Shown: positions 9,062 to 18,719, counted from the first letter of the stretch. The stretch: DNA of 64,000 nt from Corynebacterium hindlerae (GCF_014117265.1 NZ_CP059833.1:2263069-2327068); one strand, 5' to 3'. Made by a program: numbers and translations. Notes: generated by a model not told the origin, from the letters alone.

Positions 9062-9078
9062 AATGAATCAGGTTCATT
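9062..9078. promoter_or_regulatory. candidate TetR operator in the divergent promoter
   Basis: Palindrome AATGAA-TCAGG-TTCATT lies 30 bp before the amine oxidase start. A second, looser inverted repeat (TTGGCC...GGCCA) lies just upstream near 9035-9052. Either could be bound by the divergently encoded TetR protein. Confidence 0.45.
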
Positions 9079-9107
9079 TAATTCCTGCTTTGACTGGAGG
9101 CAATCAT

Positions 9108-10574
9108 ATGGAGAAACTGAAACGTGATGTAGTAATTGTAGGCGCTGGTCCAGCTGGCCTCATGGCTGCCCGAACTGCAAAGAAAAAGGGGCTATCTGTC
9201 GCGGTGCTGGAAGCACGCAATCGCGTCGGGGGTCGCACTTGGAATGGCAAAGTTGCAGATGACAAGGGTGTTGAACACTTCATCGAGATCGGTGGCCAGT
9301 GGATCTCTCCGGATCAGACCCGTCTGACGGAGCTCGTTCAGGAACTCGGTCTGACAACCTTCCCACGGTATCGGGATGGAAAATCGATCTATGTCTCGCC
9401 GGACGGTACCCGTCATGAGTACGAAGGCGTCACTTTTCCTGCTTCGGAAAAGACAATCTCCGAGATGGAAAAATTGATCGAACGCCTCGATGAACTCGCC
9501 GCCGAGATTGACCCCCACAAGCCTTGGGAGCATCCCTTGGCTAAGGAGCTCGACCGGGTATCTTTCCGCGATTGGTTGGAACAACTATCAGATGATGCGG
9601 AAGCAATCGACAACGTCTCCATTTACGTCGCTTCCGGAATGCTGACAAAACCGTCCTACACATTCTCCACTCTTCAAGCCTTGCTCATGGCATCATCTGC
9701 TGGGTCATTTTCGAACCTGGTGGATGAAGACTTCATCCTAGATCGTCGCGTGGTTGGCGGAATGCAATCGGTTTCTTTAACCATGGCGAAGGAACTAGGT
9801 GAAGACATTTTCCTCGGCAACCCAGTTCGTTCCATAACCTGGTCCGACATTGACCCTGACACCGCAGATGACCTTAACAACGTAACGGCGGACGTTCGTA
9901 ACGGCGTTCCTCACAACGGCGAAGCGGGCGACGTAATCGTCAATAGTGATGACCTGGAGGTTCACGCTAAATTTGTGATCCTCGCAGTCCCACCGAACTT
10001 GTACAGTCGCATCAACTATTTCCCACCGCTGCCTCGCGACCAACACATTGCGCATCAGCATATTTCAATGGGGCTAGTAATCAAGGTTCATGCGGTCTAT
10101 GACACTCCGTTTTGGCGTGAAGAGGGACTATCTGGCACTGGTTTTGCCGGAGGCCGCCTGGTCCAAGAGGTGTACGACAACACCAACTACTTCAGCGACG
10201 GCGAGGACTCCTACGGAACCTTGGTCGGATTCGTTTCCGACATTTACGCAGAGCAGATGTGGGCATTGCCTCCTGAAGAGCGTAAAGAGGCCATCCTCGA
10301 AGCCATGGCAGCATTCCTGGGGCCGAAAACCAAAGAACCCATTGCGTTCTATTTGTCTGACATGGCTGCTGAGGAATGGACTCGCGGTGCGTATGCGACG
10401 AGCTATGACCTGGGTGGACTGTCGCGCTGGGGACACCTACAGAACCAACCCACTGGCCCGATCTACTACGCATGTTCCGATATTGCAGGAGCTGGTTACC
10501 AGCATGTTGACGGTGCTATCCGCATCGGTGAAACAGTCGCACTGCAAATCGCTGAACAAATCGGCAAAGGATAA
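9108..10574 (+). CDS. flavin monoamine oxidase, putrescine oxidase-like
   Basis: A 488-aa FAD-dependent amine oxidase. The N-terminal dinucleotide-binding fold is clear (VVIVGAGPAGLMAAR from residue 8, ending in the GG motif NRVGGRTW). The C-terminal FAD-contacting region is also present (YACSDIAGAGYQHVDGAIRI). Family members oxidise primary amines to aldehydes with release of ammonia and hydrogen peroxide. Length and the actinobacterial operon context favour putrescine oxidase, but tyramine-type oxidase is possible. The chosen ATG at 9108 follows GGAGG by seven bases. Longer in-frame starts lie in the regulator-binding region. It is followed two bases later by the stress-protein gene. Confidence 0.85.
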   Translation: MEKLKRDVVIVGAGPAGLMAARTAKKKGLSVAVLEARNRVGGRTWNGKVADDKGVEHFIEIGGQWISPDQTRLTELVQELGLTTFPRYRDGKSIYVSPDGTRHEYEGVTFPASEKTISEMEKLIERLDELAAEIDPHKPWEHPLAKELDRVSFRDWLEQLSDDAEAIDNVSIYVASGMLTKPSYTFSTLQALLMASSAGSFSNLVDEDFILDRRVVGGMQSVSLTMAKELGEDIFLGNPVRSITWSDIDPDTADDLNNVTADVRNGVPHNGEAGDVIVNSDDLEVHAKFVILAVPPNLYSRINYFPPLPRDQHIAHQHISMGLVIKVHAVYDTPFWREEGLSGTGFAGGRLVQEVYDNTNYFSDGEDSYGTLVGFVSDIYAEQMWALPPEERKEAILEAMAAFLGPKTKEPIAFYLSDMAAEEWTRGAYATSYDLGGLSRWGHLQNQPTGPIYYACSDIAGAGYQHVDGAIRIGETVALQIAEQIGKG

Positions 10575-10576
10575 CA

Positions 10577-11449
10577 ATGGTTCCTACCAGACGGATCATG
10601 GTCGCTTATATCGCAACAGGCGGTGGAATCGATGCGTTACGTTTAGCCATTGCTCTGGCTACCGGCCAGAATCTAGGAATCGATATTGTTATCGCTCACA
10701 CGAATCGCGAAGTAACTCCAGGAGAGTATCCACACGACCGAGGCTTCGAAACGATCCTGGACAGTCAGCTTGCGTCATGGCTTAACGACGCACGGGCTGA
10801 GGTGCCAAGTGGCATTGATGTCACCACCCGGGTAGCTGTCGGCGATTCCATCCCAAACATTCTCATCGATACTGCGGTTGAGCTGGGCAGTGAAATGCTG
10901 GTAGTCGGTTCGCAAGGCGGAGGGTTTTTCAAACGACTGACCATGGGGTCTGTAGTAAACACGCTGTTGCACAGCTGCCCAATCCCGTTAGCTATTGCTC
11001 CTCGTGGGTACAGTTACCCGGGGCCAGTTGACCGGGTGACCGTTATGTTTGGTACTCGACCTGGTGCGACAGACTTGATCGCACTCGGTCTCATCCGGGC
11101 TGCACAGCGAAACGTCCCGTTACGTTTTGTTTCCTTAAATATCCACGAGGAGCAACCGGCAGCAAGCGATCCCTTAGAAGCCATCGAGCGCGTGGCAGGA
11201 CACGACTTGGCAAATCAGGCTCGAGCTCTTGTTGATTCAGACGCAGCCTCTGCGGAGGTAATTTCTGGCAACAGCATAGAAAGCGCGGCCGCCAACTTGG
11301 AGTGGTATCCCGGCGACGTGGCTTATATGGGATCGTCGCGAATAGCTGCAGAGGGACGCCTTTTTTTGGGTAGCACGGCGGCCCAAATCCTGCGATACAT
11401 TCCAGTACCCACCATTGTGATTCCCAACGGATATATGGCTGGTCGTTAA
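10577..11449 (+). CDS. universal stress protein with two UspA domains
   Basis: A 290-aa cytoplasmic protein made of two tandem UspA folds. The first has the nucleotide-binding style GSQGGGFFKRLTMGSVVNTL segment near residues 113-132 and a CPIPLAIAPRG end. The second ends with a GSSRIAAEGRLFLGSTAAQI segment and PVPTIVIPNG. It lies two bases after the amine oxidase and 30 bp before the permease, so it is part of the operon. Its presence may relate to the hydrogen peroxide or aldehyde made by the oxidase. That link is an inference. Confidence 0.85.
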   Translation: MVPTRRIMVAYIATGGGIDALRLAIALATGQNLGIDIVIAHTNREVTPGEYPHDRGFETILDSQLASWLNDARAEVPSGIDVTTRVAVGDSIPNILIDTAVELGSEMLVVGSQGGGFFKRLTMGSVVNTLLHSCPIPLAIAPRGYSYPGPVDRVTVMFGTRPGATDLIALGLIRAAQRNVPLRFVSLNIHEEQPAASDPLEAIERVAGHDLANQARALVDSDAASAEVISGNSIESAAANLEWYPGDVAYMGSSRIAAEGRLFLGSTAAQILRYIPVPTIVIPNGYMAGR

Positions 11450-11479
11450 ACAACTACACCCCTAGGAGGTGAGCTCACC

Positions 11480-13078
11480 ATGAGTGATACCATGTCGCCG
11501 CACCAAGAAAGCACGACATTTTCAAAAGGCCTGCAAGCCGGCAGCGTTGGTTTGATCGGCGCTGTTGTAATCGGCATTAGCTGCATTGCACCTACATACA
11601 CCCTTACCTCTGGCCTTGGTCCCACGATCTCCGCCGTCGGTGAGCATGTCCCAGCAATTCTCATCCTTGGTTTCATACCCATGCTTTTGGTTGCGTTTGC
11701 CTACCGCGAACTCAATCAGGCCGTACCAGACTCTGGTACCAGCTTTACTTGGGCTACCAAAGCCTTCGGACCGTACGTTGGCTGGATGGGAGGTTGGGGT
11801 CTTATCACCGCCACTATCCTCGTTATCTCCAACCTGGCAGCGGTAGCGGTTGATTTCTTCTACCTGCTACTGGCGCAAGTGCTGCGAAACCCGGAAATAG
11901 CAGAGTGGACCAATAATCTAGCCATTAATATTCCCACTACTGTAGTATTTTTGGCTATCGCTTGCTGGATCTCCTACCGTGGGATGGATTCCACAAAGAA
12001 CCTGCAATATGTGCTTGTCACACTTCAAATGCTTGCCGTTGTAGTGTTCGATGTCATTGCCCTCCGCAAGGCGTATACAGGAGGTGGATTCGACTTCACT
12101 CCTTTCCAAGGGAGCTGGTTCAACCCGTTGAGCATCGATAGTTTTTCTATGATGGCAGCTGGTATTTCACTTTCTATCTTCATGTTCTGGGGGTGGGACG
12201 TCACGCTGACAATGAATGAAGAAACAAAAGACCCAGAGCGTACCCCGGGGCGCGCAGCTACGCTGACAGTGTTAATCATCATTTCCCTGTACGTGCTCAC
12301 TGCTGTTGCGATAGTGAGCTGGGCGGGAACCGGAACCACCGGGCTTGGAGCAGGGAACCCAGAAAACCAAGAGTCTATCTTCGCTGCTCTGTCATATCCG
12401 GTACTAGGCCCATTCGCATTCTTAATCTACTTTGCAGTGCTAGCCAGTTCGTTCGCATCTCTACAGTCGACAATGGTTGGGCCAGCCCGTACGCTGCTGG
12501 CCATGGGGCACTACCGGGCGCTACCACCAATGTTTGCAAAAATCTCTCCCCGATACCTAACGCCTAGCGTGGCGACAGTAGCGTCGGCAATAGCTGCAGG
12601 AGTCTTTTACATAATCACTCGGCTGGTCTCGGAAAATGCGTTGTGGGACACAATCACGGCTCTGGGCCTGATGATTTGTTTCTACTACGGGATCACCGCA
12701 GTGGCTTGTATCTGGTACTTCCGGGACGACTTGATATCAAACACCCGGAACATTGTATTCAGACTGGTGTTTCCAGCCCTTGGCGGAGGCTTCCTACTAC
12801 TGATGTTCGGTGTTACAGCCGTGGATTCACTCGATCCAAGTTATGGCTCCGGTTCATCAATCCTGGGCGTCGGTGCTGTGTTCGTGCTTGGCATGGGAAT
12901 TCTCGGGCTCGGGGTAGCCCTAATGTTGTTCACACGAATCACACACCCGGCATTTTTCCGGGGAGAGACTCTCGTGAGGAATACCTCCGCGCACGATTCA
13001 CAGACCCCATTAACGGAACTAGAGCCAACTAAAGATCGAGTTGGCTCCTCACATGATCTTCCACTATCTACTGAATAG
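11480..13078 (+). CDS. APC-family amino acid/polyamine permease
   Basis: A 532-aa integral membrane protein with about 12 hydrophobic segments. The first helix carries the APC-type glycine-rich turn (GLIGAVVIGISCIAPTYTLT, about residues 19-38). The start has a strong AGGAGG sequence at about 11464. Position between the amine oxidase and an aldehyde dehydrogenase suggests import of putrescine or a related amine. The family also carries amino acids, so the substrate is inferred from context. The C-terminal ~35 residues are polar and cytoplasmic. The stop lies seven bases before the dehydrogenase start. Confidence 0.85.
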   Translation: MSDTMSPHQESTTFSKGLQAGSVGLIGAVVIGISCIAPTYTLTSGLGPTISAVGEHVPAILILGFIPMLLVAFAYRELNQAVPDSGTSFTWATKAFGPYVGWMGGWGLITATILVISNLAAVAVDFFYLLLAQVLRNPEIAEWTNNLAINIPTTVVFLAIACWISYRGMDSTKNLQYVLVTLQMLAVVVFDVIALRKAYTGGGFDFTPFQGSWFNPLSIDSFSMMAAGISLSIFMFWGWDVTLTMNEETKDPERTPGRAATLTVLIIISLYVLTAVAIVSWAGTGTTGLGAGNPENQESIFAALSYPVLGPFAFLIYFAVLASSFASLQSTMVGPARTLLAMGHYRALPPMFAKISPRYLTPSVATVASAIAAGVFYIITRLVSENALWDTITALGLMICFYYGITAVACIWYFRDDLISNTRNIVFRLVFPALGGGFLLLMFGVTAVDSLDPSYGSGSSILGVGAVFVLGMGILGLGVALMLFTRITHPAFFRGETLVRNTSAHDSQTPLTELEPTKDRVGSSHDLPLSTE

Positions 13079-13085
13079 GAGAAAA

Positions 13086-14459
13086 ATGTCTACCACCTAT
13101 CGTGTTCAAGATCCGTCCACTAACGAGATCGTCGAAAGCTTTGAACAAGCTACCGATGCTCAGGTCAAACAAGCTGTGGCCAATGCCACTGAGGCATACG
13201 GAAGCTGGGCTGATAAGTCCTTTGGTGAGCGAGGATCTGCCCTTAATCGCTTGGCCCAGTTGCTGCGCGACAACAAAGAAGAATTGGCTAAGATCTCGTG
13301 CATCGAAATGGGAAAGCCGTTGGAAGAGATGATCGAGGAGATTGAATTCTCCGCTGACATCATCAATTACTATGCGGATAACGGTGAGGATTTTGCTGCA
13401 GATCAGCCGATCGAATCACCGAATTCAGCCGCTTACATCCGGAAGCTTCCCATCGGACCACTCCTGGGTATCATGCCGTGGAATTTCCCCTACTACCAGG
13501 TGGCTCGCTTCATTGGTCCGAACCTCATGCTTGGCAACACCGTGATCCTTAAGCACGCTGAGATTTGCCCGCAAAGTGCGCTGCGCATTGAAAAACTGGT
13601 AAAAGAAGCGGGGATCCCTGAGGGGGTTTACACGAACCTTTTCGCCTCTCACGAGCAGATTTCTGACATCATCGCTGACTCGCGCATCAGGGGAGTGTCC
13701 TTGACCGGCTCCGAACGAGCCGGCTCTGCGGTGGCTGCCCAAGCAGGCAAGTATTTGAAAAAAGTAGTTTTGGAATTGGGTGGAACCGATCCGTACATCG
13801 TCCTTGACACCAAAGACGTTAAAGAAGCAGCGAAGCTTGCCTGGGACACACGCATGGTGAACACGGGCCAGGCCTGCAACTCCAACAAGCGGATCATCGT
13901 TATGAATGATATCTACGATGAGTTTGTTTCGGAACTCGTCGCGCTGGCAGAAAATATGACGCCAACTACCTGGGATGCTTTCGAAGAAGGAACATACTGC
14001 CCGCTGTCCTCGCGACAAGCAGCAGAGACTCTTCGTAATCAACTCGAAGAGGCAGTCTCCGCCGGAGCGACACTTCGCGTGGGTGGTGAACTTTCTGAAG
14101 CTGGTGCTTATGTTTCACCAGCTGTGATCACAGATATTCCACGTGGTTCTGAGCCGTTCTACACAGAGTTCTTCGGTCCGGTAGCCGCGGTGTTCAAAGC
14201 TACCTCCGAAGAGGAGGCCCTGGAGATCGCTAATGATTCCCGCTACGGGCTTGGTGGGGCAGTCTTTTCTCAGGACGAAGCTCGCGCTAAGGCAGTTGCT
14301 TCAAAGCTCGAGGTAGGAATGGCTAACGTGAACACCCCTGCCGGAGAAGGCACAGAGTTGCCATTCGGTGGTGTAAAGAATTCCGGCTACGGTCGTGAGC
14401 TTGGACCTCTGGGAATGGATGAGTTTGTGAACAAACAGTTGTACTATGTCGCAAAATAA
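13086..14459 (+). CDS. NAD(P)-dependent aldehyde dehydrogenase, probable aminobutyraldehyde or succinate-semialdehyde type
   Basis: A 457-aa ALDH. Visible motifs are the Rossmann entry PWNFPYYQVARF, the general-base Glu in LELGGTDPYIV, and the catalytic Cys in NTGQACNSNKR. The frame opens further upstream, but ATG 13086 follows AGGAGAAAA and gives the normal family start. In sequence it resembles GabD-type enzymes. A second such gene (15858-17291) sits in the gab operon, and this one closes the putrescine oxidase operon. The likeliest job is oxidation of 4-aminobutanal to GABA, with succinate semialdehyde as the alternative substrate. Confidence 0.85.
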   Translation: MSTTYRVQDPSTNEIVESFEQATDAQVKQAVANATEAYGSWADKSFGERGSALNRLAQLLRDNKEELAKISCIEMGKPLEEMIEEIEFSADIINYYADNGEDFAADQPIESPNSAAYIRKLPIGPLLGIMPWNFPYYQVARFIGPNLMLGNTVILKHAEICPQSALRIEKLVKEAGIPEGVYTNLFASHEQISDIIADSRIRGVSLTGSERAGSAVAAQAGKYLKKVVLELGGTDPYIVLDTKDVKEAAKLAWDTRMVNTGQACNSNKRIIVMNDIYDEFVSELVALAENMTPTTWDAFEEGTYCPLSSRQAAETLRNQLEEAVSAGATLRVGGELSEAGAYVSPAVITDIPRGSEPFYTEFFGPVAAVFKATSEEEALEIANDSRYGLGGAVFSQDEARAKAVASKLEVGMANVNTPAGEGTELPFGGVKNSGYGRELGPLGMDEFVNKQLYYVAK

Positions 14460-14504
14460 ACAGTAGGTGAAATTACTAAGCCCTTAGTGGGGGGCGGCGA
14501 AGTA

Positions 14505-14541
14505 AAACAGCCTGGAGCTATTTGCTCCAGGCTGTTTCTTT
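14505..14541 (+). terminator. intrinsic terminator after the amine operon
   Basis: Perfect 14-bp stem (AAACAGCCTGGAGC and its complement) with a 5-base loop, followed by a short T-rich stretch. It separates the plus-strand amine operon from the converging minus-strand gab operon and may serve both. Confidence 0.85.
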
Positions 14542-14603
14542 AGTACAAGGTGTTTCTAATATCCGCAGCTAGCTACGAATACGGACAACGAACTTACGGC
14601 TCC

Positions 14604-15824
14604 TTATTGCCATCCAGCAGGTACGATCCCGAGGATGGTCCCCACTGAGTAGAGGCCAGCGAGTCCGTAGACGAGGATGATCGTCCATTGGATCAAGGGA
14701 TGGGAGCTCCAACCGACCGTCCAAGCGGGATCCCTGTTTCCGCGAACGCGAGAAGCATTGAGTAGCAGGACTGGAACGATTGACATGATTACTCCCGCGA
14801 GTCCACCTGCGTAACTCAGTGCAGAAACAAAACCACCGAATCCTGCTAAAGAGATAAACAGGGGGATCAAAACAGTAATGAGTACTGCGATCGCGCGTTG
14901 CTTACCGTGCTGGGGCCAATGCGCTATATCGATGACGTTGCGCATGGTGGTGTACCCGATAGCCATGAAGGAGGTAAACATAGCTAGCAGGGCGAAGACG
15001 TTAGCCATGTAGTACGCAGACCGGCCGAGTTCTTCTCCCCACGAGAGGGTGACAACTTCGGAAACTGAGTGGCCGAGTAGACCAAGAGCTGCAAACGGGA
15101 CTAGCGAGAGCATGAACCCGGTGACAACCATCCCAGCAATAATTGCTTTGGAAATCTGTGCCGAATGCTGCTTTTCCATTCCTCGTGCGAGTTCAGGCAC
15201 CACGTACTGTGCCATGAAGGTAAATACAGCGAGGTTCATGATCGGGATGATGAAGTATGGGTTGAACACCCATACGTTGCTGAGGCTGATACCCGGGCCG
15301 ATAAAAGTCCAGCCACACAGGATAAAGATGATCAAGGCCATGGCTGTAGTGATCAGGAGTTCTGAAACTCCTGTCGCCTCAAGCCCTTTGTACATGATGA
15401 TTGAACCGATGAGGAAGAACACCAACGTTCCTGCTATCGGGGGAATGCCGATCAGGTTGTTCAAGAGCTCACCGGAACCGGCGGCGTAAGCGATCAGGGC
15501 GCCGGTGCCGTTCACCATGATGGCGACGAACACAGCCCACCGACCCCAATTGCCTAAGTACTGTTCAGCCAGGCCTGACAGCTGCATAGGGCGTTTGGTT
15601 CGCAGAGAGACCTCGGCGACGTACAGCATGGAGATCGTCGTCAAAGTTCCAGCAATAAATAGAGCGAGGAACAGTGCCAGGAATCCGCCGTTTCGTCCCG
15701 CATAGGGGAGACTCAAAATTCCGGCCCCGATGTTAGTGCCGAAGATCAGCGCAACGCCTTGCAACGGGCTGATGTGGCTTTCCTTGTAGTCTTCACGAGG
15801 GGAGACCGTAGTGGTAGTGGACAT
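14604..15824 (-). CDS. HAAAP/TyrP-like amino acid transporter of the gab operon
   Basis: A 406-aa membrane protein with about 11 hydrophobic segments, starting with an amino acid permease-type first helix (LIFGTNIGAGILSLPYAGRN). It resembles the hydroxy and aromatic amino acid permease family rather than the classical APC-type GabP. It is the third gene of the minus-strand unit gabT-gabD-transporter, 33 bp after gabD. That position suggests GABA or a related omega-amino acid as substrate. The family assignment is by sequence feel, and the substrate is inferred from position. Confidence 0.8.
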   Translation of the reverse strand: MSTTTTVSPREDYKESHISPLQGVALIFGTNIGAGILSLPYAGRNGGFLALFLALFIAGTLTTISMLYVAEVSLRTKRPMQLSGLAEQYLGNWGRWAVFVAIMVNGTGALIAYAAGSGELLNNLIGIPPIAGTLVFFLIGSIIMYKGLEATGVSELLITTAMALIIFILCGWTFIGPGISLSNVWVFNPYFIIPIMNLAVFTFMAQYVVPELARGMEKQHSAQISKAIIAGMVVTGFMLSLVPFAALGLLGHSVSEVVTLSWGEELGRSAYYMANVFALLAMFTSFMAIGYTTMRNVIDIAHWPQHGKQRAIAVLITVLIPLFISLAGFGGFVSALSYAGGLAGVIMSIVPVLLLNASRVRGNRDPAWTVGWSSHPLIQWTIILVYGLAGLYSVGTILGIVPAGWQ

Positions 15825-15857
15825 TTTTCAGTTCTTTCAATGAGTAAATCGAGCGAC

Positions 15858-17291
15858 CTAGAGGGCGACATATCTGACATCGAGGTACTCCTCGATGCCT
15901 TCAGTGCCTCCTTCACGGCCAAAACCGGACTGCTTGATTCCGCCGAATGGGGCTGCCGGATCAGAAATCGCGCCACGGTTGATGCCGACCATCCCAGCGT
16001 TCAATTCTGTTGCGAACCTGCGGCACGTGTGAATGTTTTCGCTAAAGCCGTAGGCTGCCAAGCCAAAATCGGTGTCATTGGCCAGCGCGATCGCTTCATC
16101 GAGAGACGAAAATGAGGTGACTGTTGCGACAGGGCCGAAGATTTCTTCCTTAATGATGCGTGCATCGGAGGGAACGTTGGATAGTACAGTGGCGGGATAG
16201 AAGAATCCCTTGCCGGCGGGAACTTCACCGCCGCAGTGGACAGTGGCGCCTGCGGCTCGTGCTTCGTCGACAAGCGCGGCAATGCCATCGCGTTGCTTCG
16301 CGGTGATCAGGGCTCCGAGGGTAACGCCGTCGTTAAGCCCCGGGCCCATGGTCACAGCAGACATCGCGCCGACCAGGCGGGAAGTGAATTCCTCGACAAT
16401 ATCCTCGTGAACCAGGAACCTGTTAGCGGCGATGCACGCCTCGCCACCGTTTCGCATTTTTGCCTGCATGGCGCAGGTCAGTACGAGGTCGAGATCAGCG
16501 TCGTGGTTAACCACGAAGGGGGCATTTCCGCCCAGTTCCATGGAGGTACGCAGTAGGTTGTCGGCAGACTGCTTAACCAACACCTTGCCTACACCGGTAG
16601 AGCCGGTGAAAGTGATCTTCCGTAGGCGACCGTCCTGCATGAGGGTTGTCGACATCCCCGCGGCATCGGTCGTGGGAAGGATCTGCACTAGATCACGCGG
16701 AGCCCCGAACGATTCCAGGATGTCAGCGATGATCTTGCCCACCAATAGCATGGTCAACGGAGTTTCCTGAGCAGGCTTGACCAGCACTGGGCATCCTGCT
16801 GCCATAGCAGGAGCAATCTTTCGGGTCGCCATCGCAAGGGGAAAATTCCACGGTGTGATCGCCAACACCGGCCCTACCGGGGTGCGGGTTACTAAGATAT
16901 CGCCGTTGCCGGCTGGCGCGTGGGCCAGCCGACCCGGCACCCGAACGGCTTCCTCCGCGAACCAACGGAAGTACTCCGCACCGTAAGTGACCTCACCAAA
17001 AGATTCAACCAGTGGCTTGCCCATTTCAATGGTCATTGTCCGGGCAAAATCGTCAGCGCGTCGGGTGATTTCCTCAAAAACCGCCTGCATGATCTCCGAA
17101 CGGGTACGAGGAGCGAACTGCGCCCAGGAGGCTTGCGCTGCTACGGCTTTGCCCAGGGCCTCCAACCAAACGGTTGCATCTGTGTCGTTGACTGTCGCGA
17201 TCGCGTCCTCCGTAGCGGGATCGACCACTTCGAAGGACTTGTCACCGGTCCCAGTCGGGATATCTTGCGGGAGTCTTTGATCGAGCAGCAT
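15858..17291 (-). CDS. gabD: succinate-semialdehyde dehydrogenase GabD
   Basis: A 477-aa ALDH that should oxidise succinate semialdehyde to succinate, the last step of GABA breakdown. Motifs: PWNFPLAMATRKIAPAMAAG, general base in MELGGNAPFVV, catalytic Cys in GGEACIAANRF, and the C-terminal PFGGIKQSGFGREGG typical of GabD. Its ATG directly abuts the gabT stop codon, so the two are translated as a pair. The expected length for the family is about 480 aa. It is clearly distinct from the ALDH at 13086-14459. Confidence 0.9.
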   Translation of the reverse strand: MLLDQRLPQDIPTGTGDKSFEVVDPATEDAIATVNDTDATVWLEALGKAVAAQASWAQFAPRTRSEIMQAVFEEITRRADDFARTMTIEMGKPLVESFGEVTYGAEYFRWFAEEAVRVPGRLAHAPAGNGDILVTRTPVGPVLAITPWNFPLAMATRKIAPAMAAGCPVLVKPAQETPLTMLLVGKIIADILESFGAPRDLVQILPTTDAAGMSTTLMQDGRLRKITFTGSTGVGKVLVKQSADNLLRTSMELGGNAPFVVNHDADLDLVLTCAMQAKMRNGGEACIAANRFLVHEDIVEEFTSRLVGAMSAVTMGPGLNDGVTLGALITAKQRDGIAALVDEARAAGATVHCGGEVPAGKGFFYPATVLSNVPSDARIIKEEIFGPVATVTSFSSLDEAIALANDTDFGLAAYGFSENIHTCRRFATELNAGMVGINRGAISDPAAPFGGIKQSGFGREGGTEGIEEYLDVRYVAL

Positions 17292-18605
17292 TTAGTTGGC
17301 CTCCTTCTTGATTGCATCGGAAAGGATGGTCAGCCCCTCGGTGAGCAGGGACTCAGGAATGGTGAGGGCGGGCAGAAGACGGATTACGTTGCCGTCCATA
17401 CCGCAGGTAAGGATGAGAATGCCTTGGGCTTTGCACGATGCGGCGACCGCCGCGGTCGCAGAAGCACTTTCTAGCTCGATCGCCATCATTGCGCCACGGC
17501 CACGCACTTCACGTACGCCAGCCAGTGCAGTGAGAGGCTCAAGGTGCTCGCGGACGATGGCTTCGATTTCTAGTGCGCGCTCCTTAAGCTTCAAAGTTTT
17601 CATCTCTTCGATGGCAGCCAGGGCGGCGGCACATGCCACGGGGTTGCCACCGTAAGTGCCACCGAGCGCGCCAGCGATGGGGGCGTCCATCATTTCCGCG
17701 CGACCGGTCACACCAGAAAGCGGCATGCCGCCTGCGATGCCCTTAGCCGTGGTAACGATGTCTGGAACGACGCCTTCGTGGTCCACGGAGAACCATTCGC
17801 CCGTGCGACAGAAACCAGCCTGAATCTCATCGGCAACGAAGACGACATTATTGTCGCGACACCACTGGGCGATAGCAGGCAGGAAGCCGTCAGCAGGAAC
17901 GATGAAACCACCCTCGCCCTGGATCGGTTCGATCACGACGCATGCTAGGTTCTCTGCTCCGATCTGCTGCTCGATCATCGTGATCGAACGGTGCGCAGCT
18001 TCCTCGCCGGAGAGCCCGTCGCGAAGCGGGTAGGATCCCGGCACCCGGTACACATCGGAAGCGAATGGGCCGAACTTGGTTTTGTAGGGCTTGTTCTTGG
18101 CCGTCATCGCTAGCGTCAAGTTGGTACGGCCGTGGTAGCCACGGTCGAACACTGCAACACCATTTTTTCCAGTGTAGGAACGGGCGACCTTTACCGCGTT
18201 TTCGACGGCCTCGGCGCCCGAGTTGAACAGGGCTGACTTCTTCTCGTGGTCACCAGGGGTCAGTTCGTTGAGCTTTTCGCACACTGCCACGTAGGACTCG
18301 TAGGGGGAGACCATGAACGACGTGTGAGTGAAGGCTGCGGCAGCCTCAGCAACAGCCTTAACGACGCGCGGGTTGGACGCGCCCACGGACGTTACCGCGA
18401 TCCCGGAGGCGAAATCGATAAAGGAGTTGCCGTCAGCATCGACGAGCACACCGCCGTCTGCGGCAACGACGTACCCTGGCAATCCTGGGGACAAGGCGCG
18501 GGCGACGGAAGCGCGACGGCGCTCGTCCAGAGCTGAACTCTTGGTCCCCATCCCGTCGGTGACGAGTTGACGTTGCTGCGGGAGATGGTAGGTCAGGTCC
18601 TTCAT
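17292..18605 (-). CDS. gabT: 4-aminobutyrate aminotransferase GabT
   Basis: A 437-aa class III PLP aminotransferase that moves the amino group of GABA to 2-oxoglutarate, giving succinate semialdehyde and glutamate. Visible: the PLP phosphate-binding region (FNSGAEAVENAVKVAR), the Asp of VFVADEIQAGF, and the PLP lysine in TTAKGIAGGMPLSG. Length fits GabT. It is the first gene of the gabT-gabD-transporter operon and is divergent from a PucR-type regulator 114 bp away. The start at 18605 is preceded by AAGGAG. Confidence 0.9.
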   Translation of the reverse strand: MKDLTYHLPQQRQLVTDGMGTKSSALDERRRASVARALSPGLPGYVVAADGGVLVDADGNSFIDFASGIAVTSVGASNPRVVKAVAEAAAAFTHTSFMVSPYESYVAVCEKLNELTPGDHEKKSALFNSGAEAVENAVKVARSYTGKNGVAVFDRGYHGRTNLTLAMTAKNKPYKTKFGPFASDVYRVPGSYPLRDGLSGEEAAHRSITMIEQQIGAENLACVVIEPIQGEGGFIVPADGFLPAIAQWCRDNNVVFVADEIQAGFCRTGEWFSVDHEGVVPDIVTTAKGIAGGMPLSGVTGRAEMMDAPIAGALGGTYGGNPVACAAALAAIEEMKTLKLKERALEIEAIVREHLEPLTALAGVREVRGRGAMMAIELESASATAAVAASCKAQGILILTCGMDGNVIRLLPALTIPESLLTEGLTILSDAIKKEAN

Positions 18606-18671
18606 GGGAACTCCTTATGTGTAGGGAAAAGTGCTGCGCGTCAGCATAACTACACAGATGTGTCCTAGGCC

Positions 18672-18710
18672 ATGTACACTATGGCGAATGTGTGTTTCCT
18701 AGTTGTACAT
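18672..18710. promoter_or_regulatory. inverted repeat in the gabT/PucR intergenic region
   Basis: ATGTACA (18672-18678) and TGTACAT (18704-18710) form a spaced palindrome in the shared control region, the right arm lying just before the regulator's ribosome-binding site. It is a candidate site for the PucR-type regulator. Binding is inferred. Confidence 0.4.
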
Positions 18711-18719
18711 AGAGGATAA

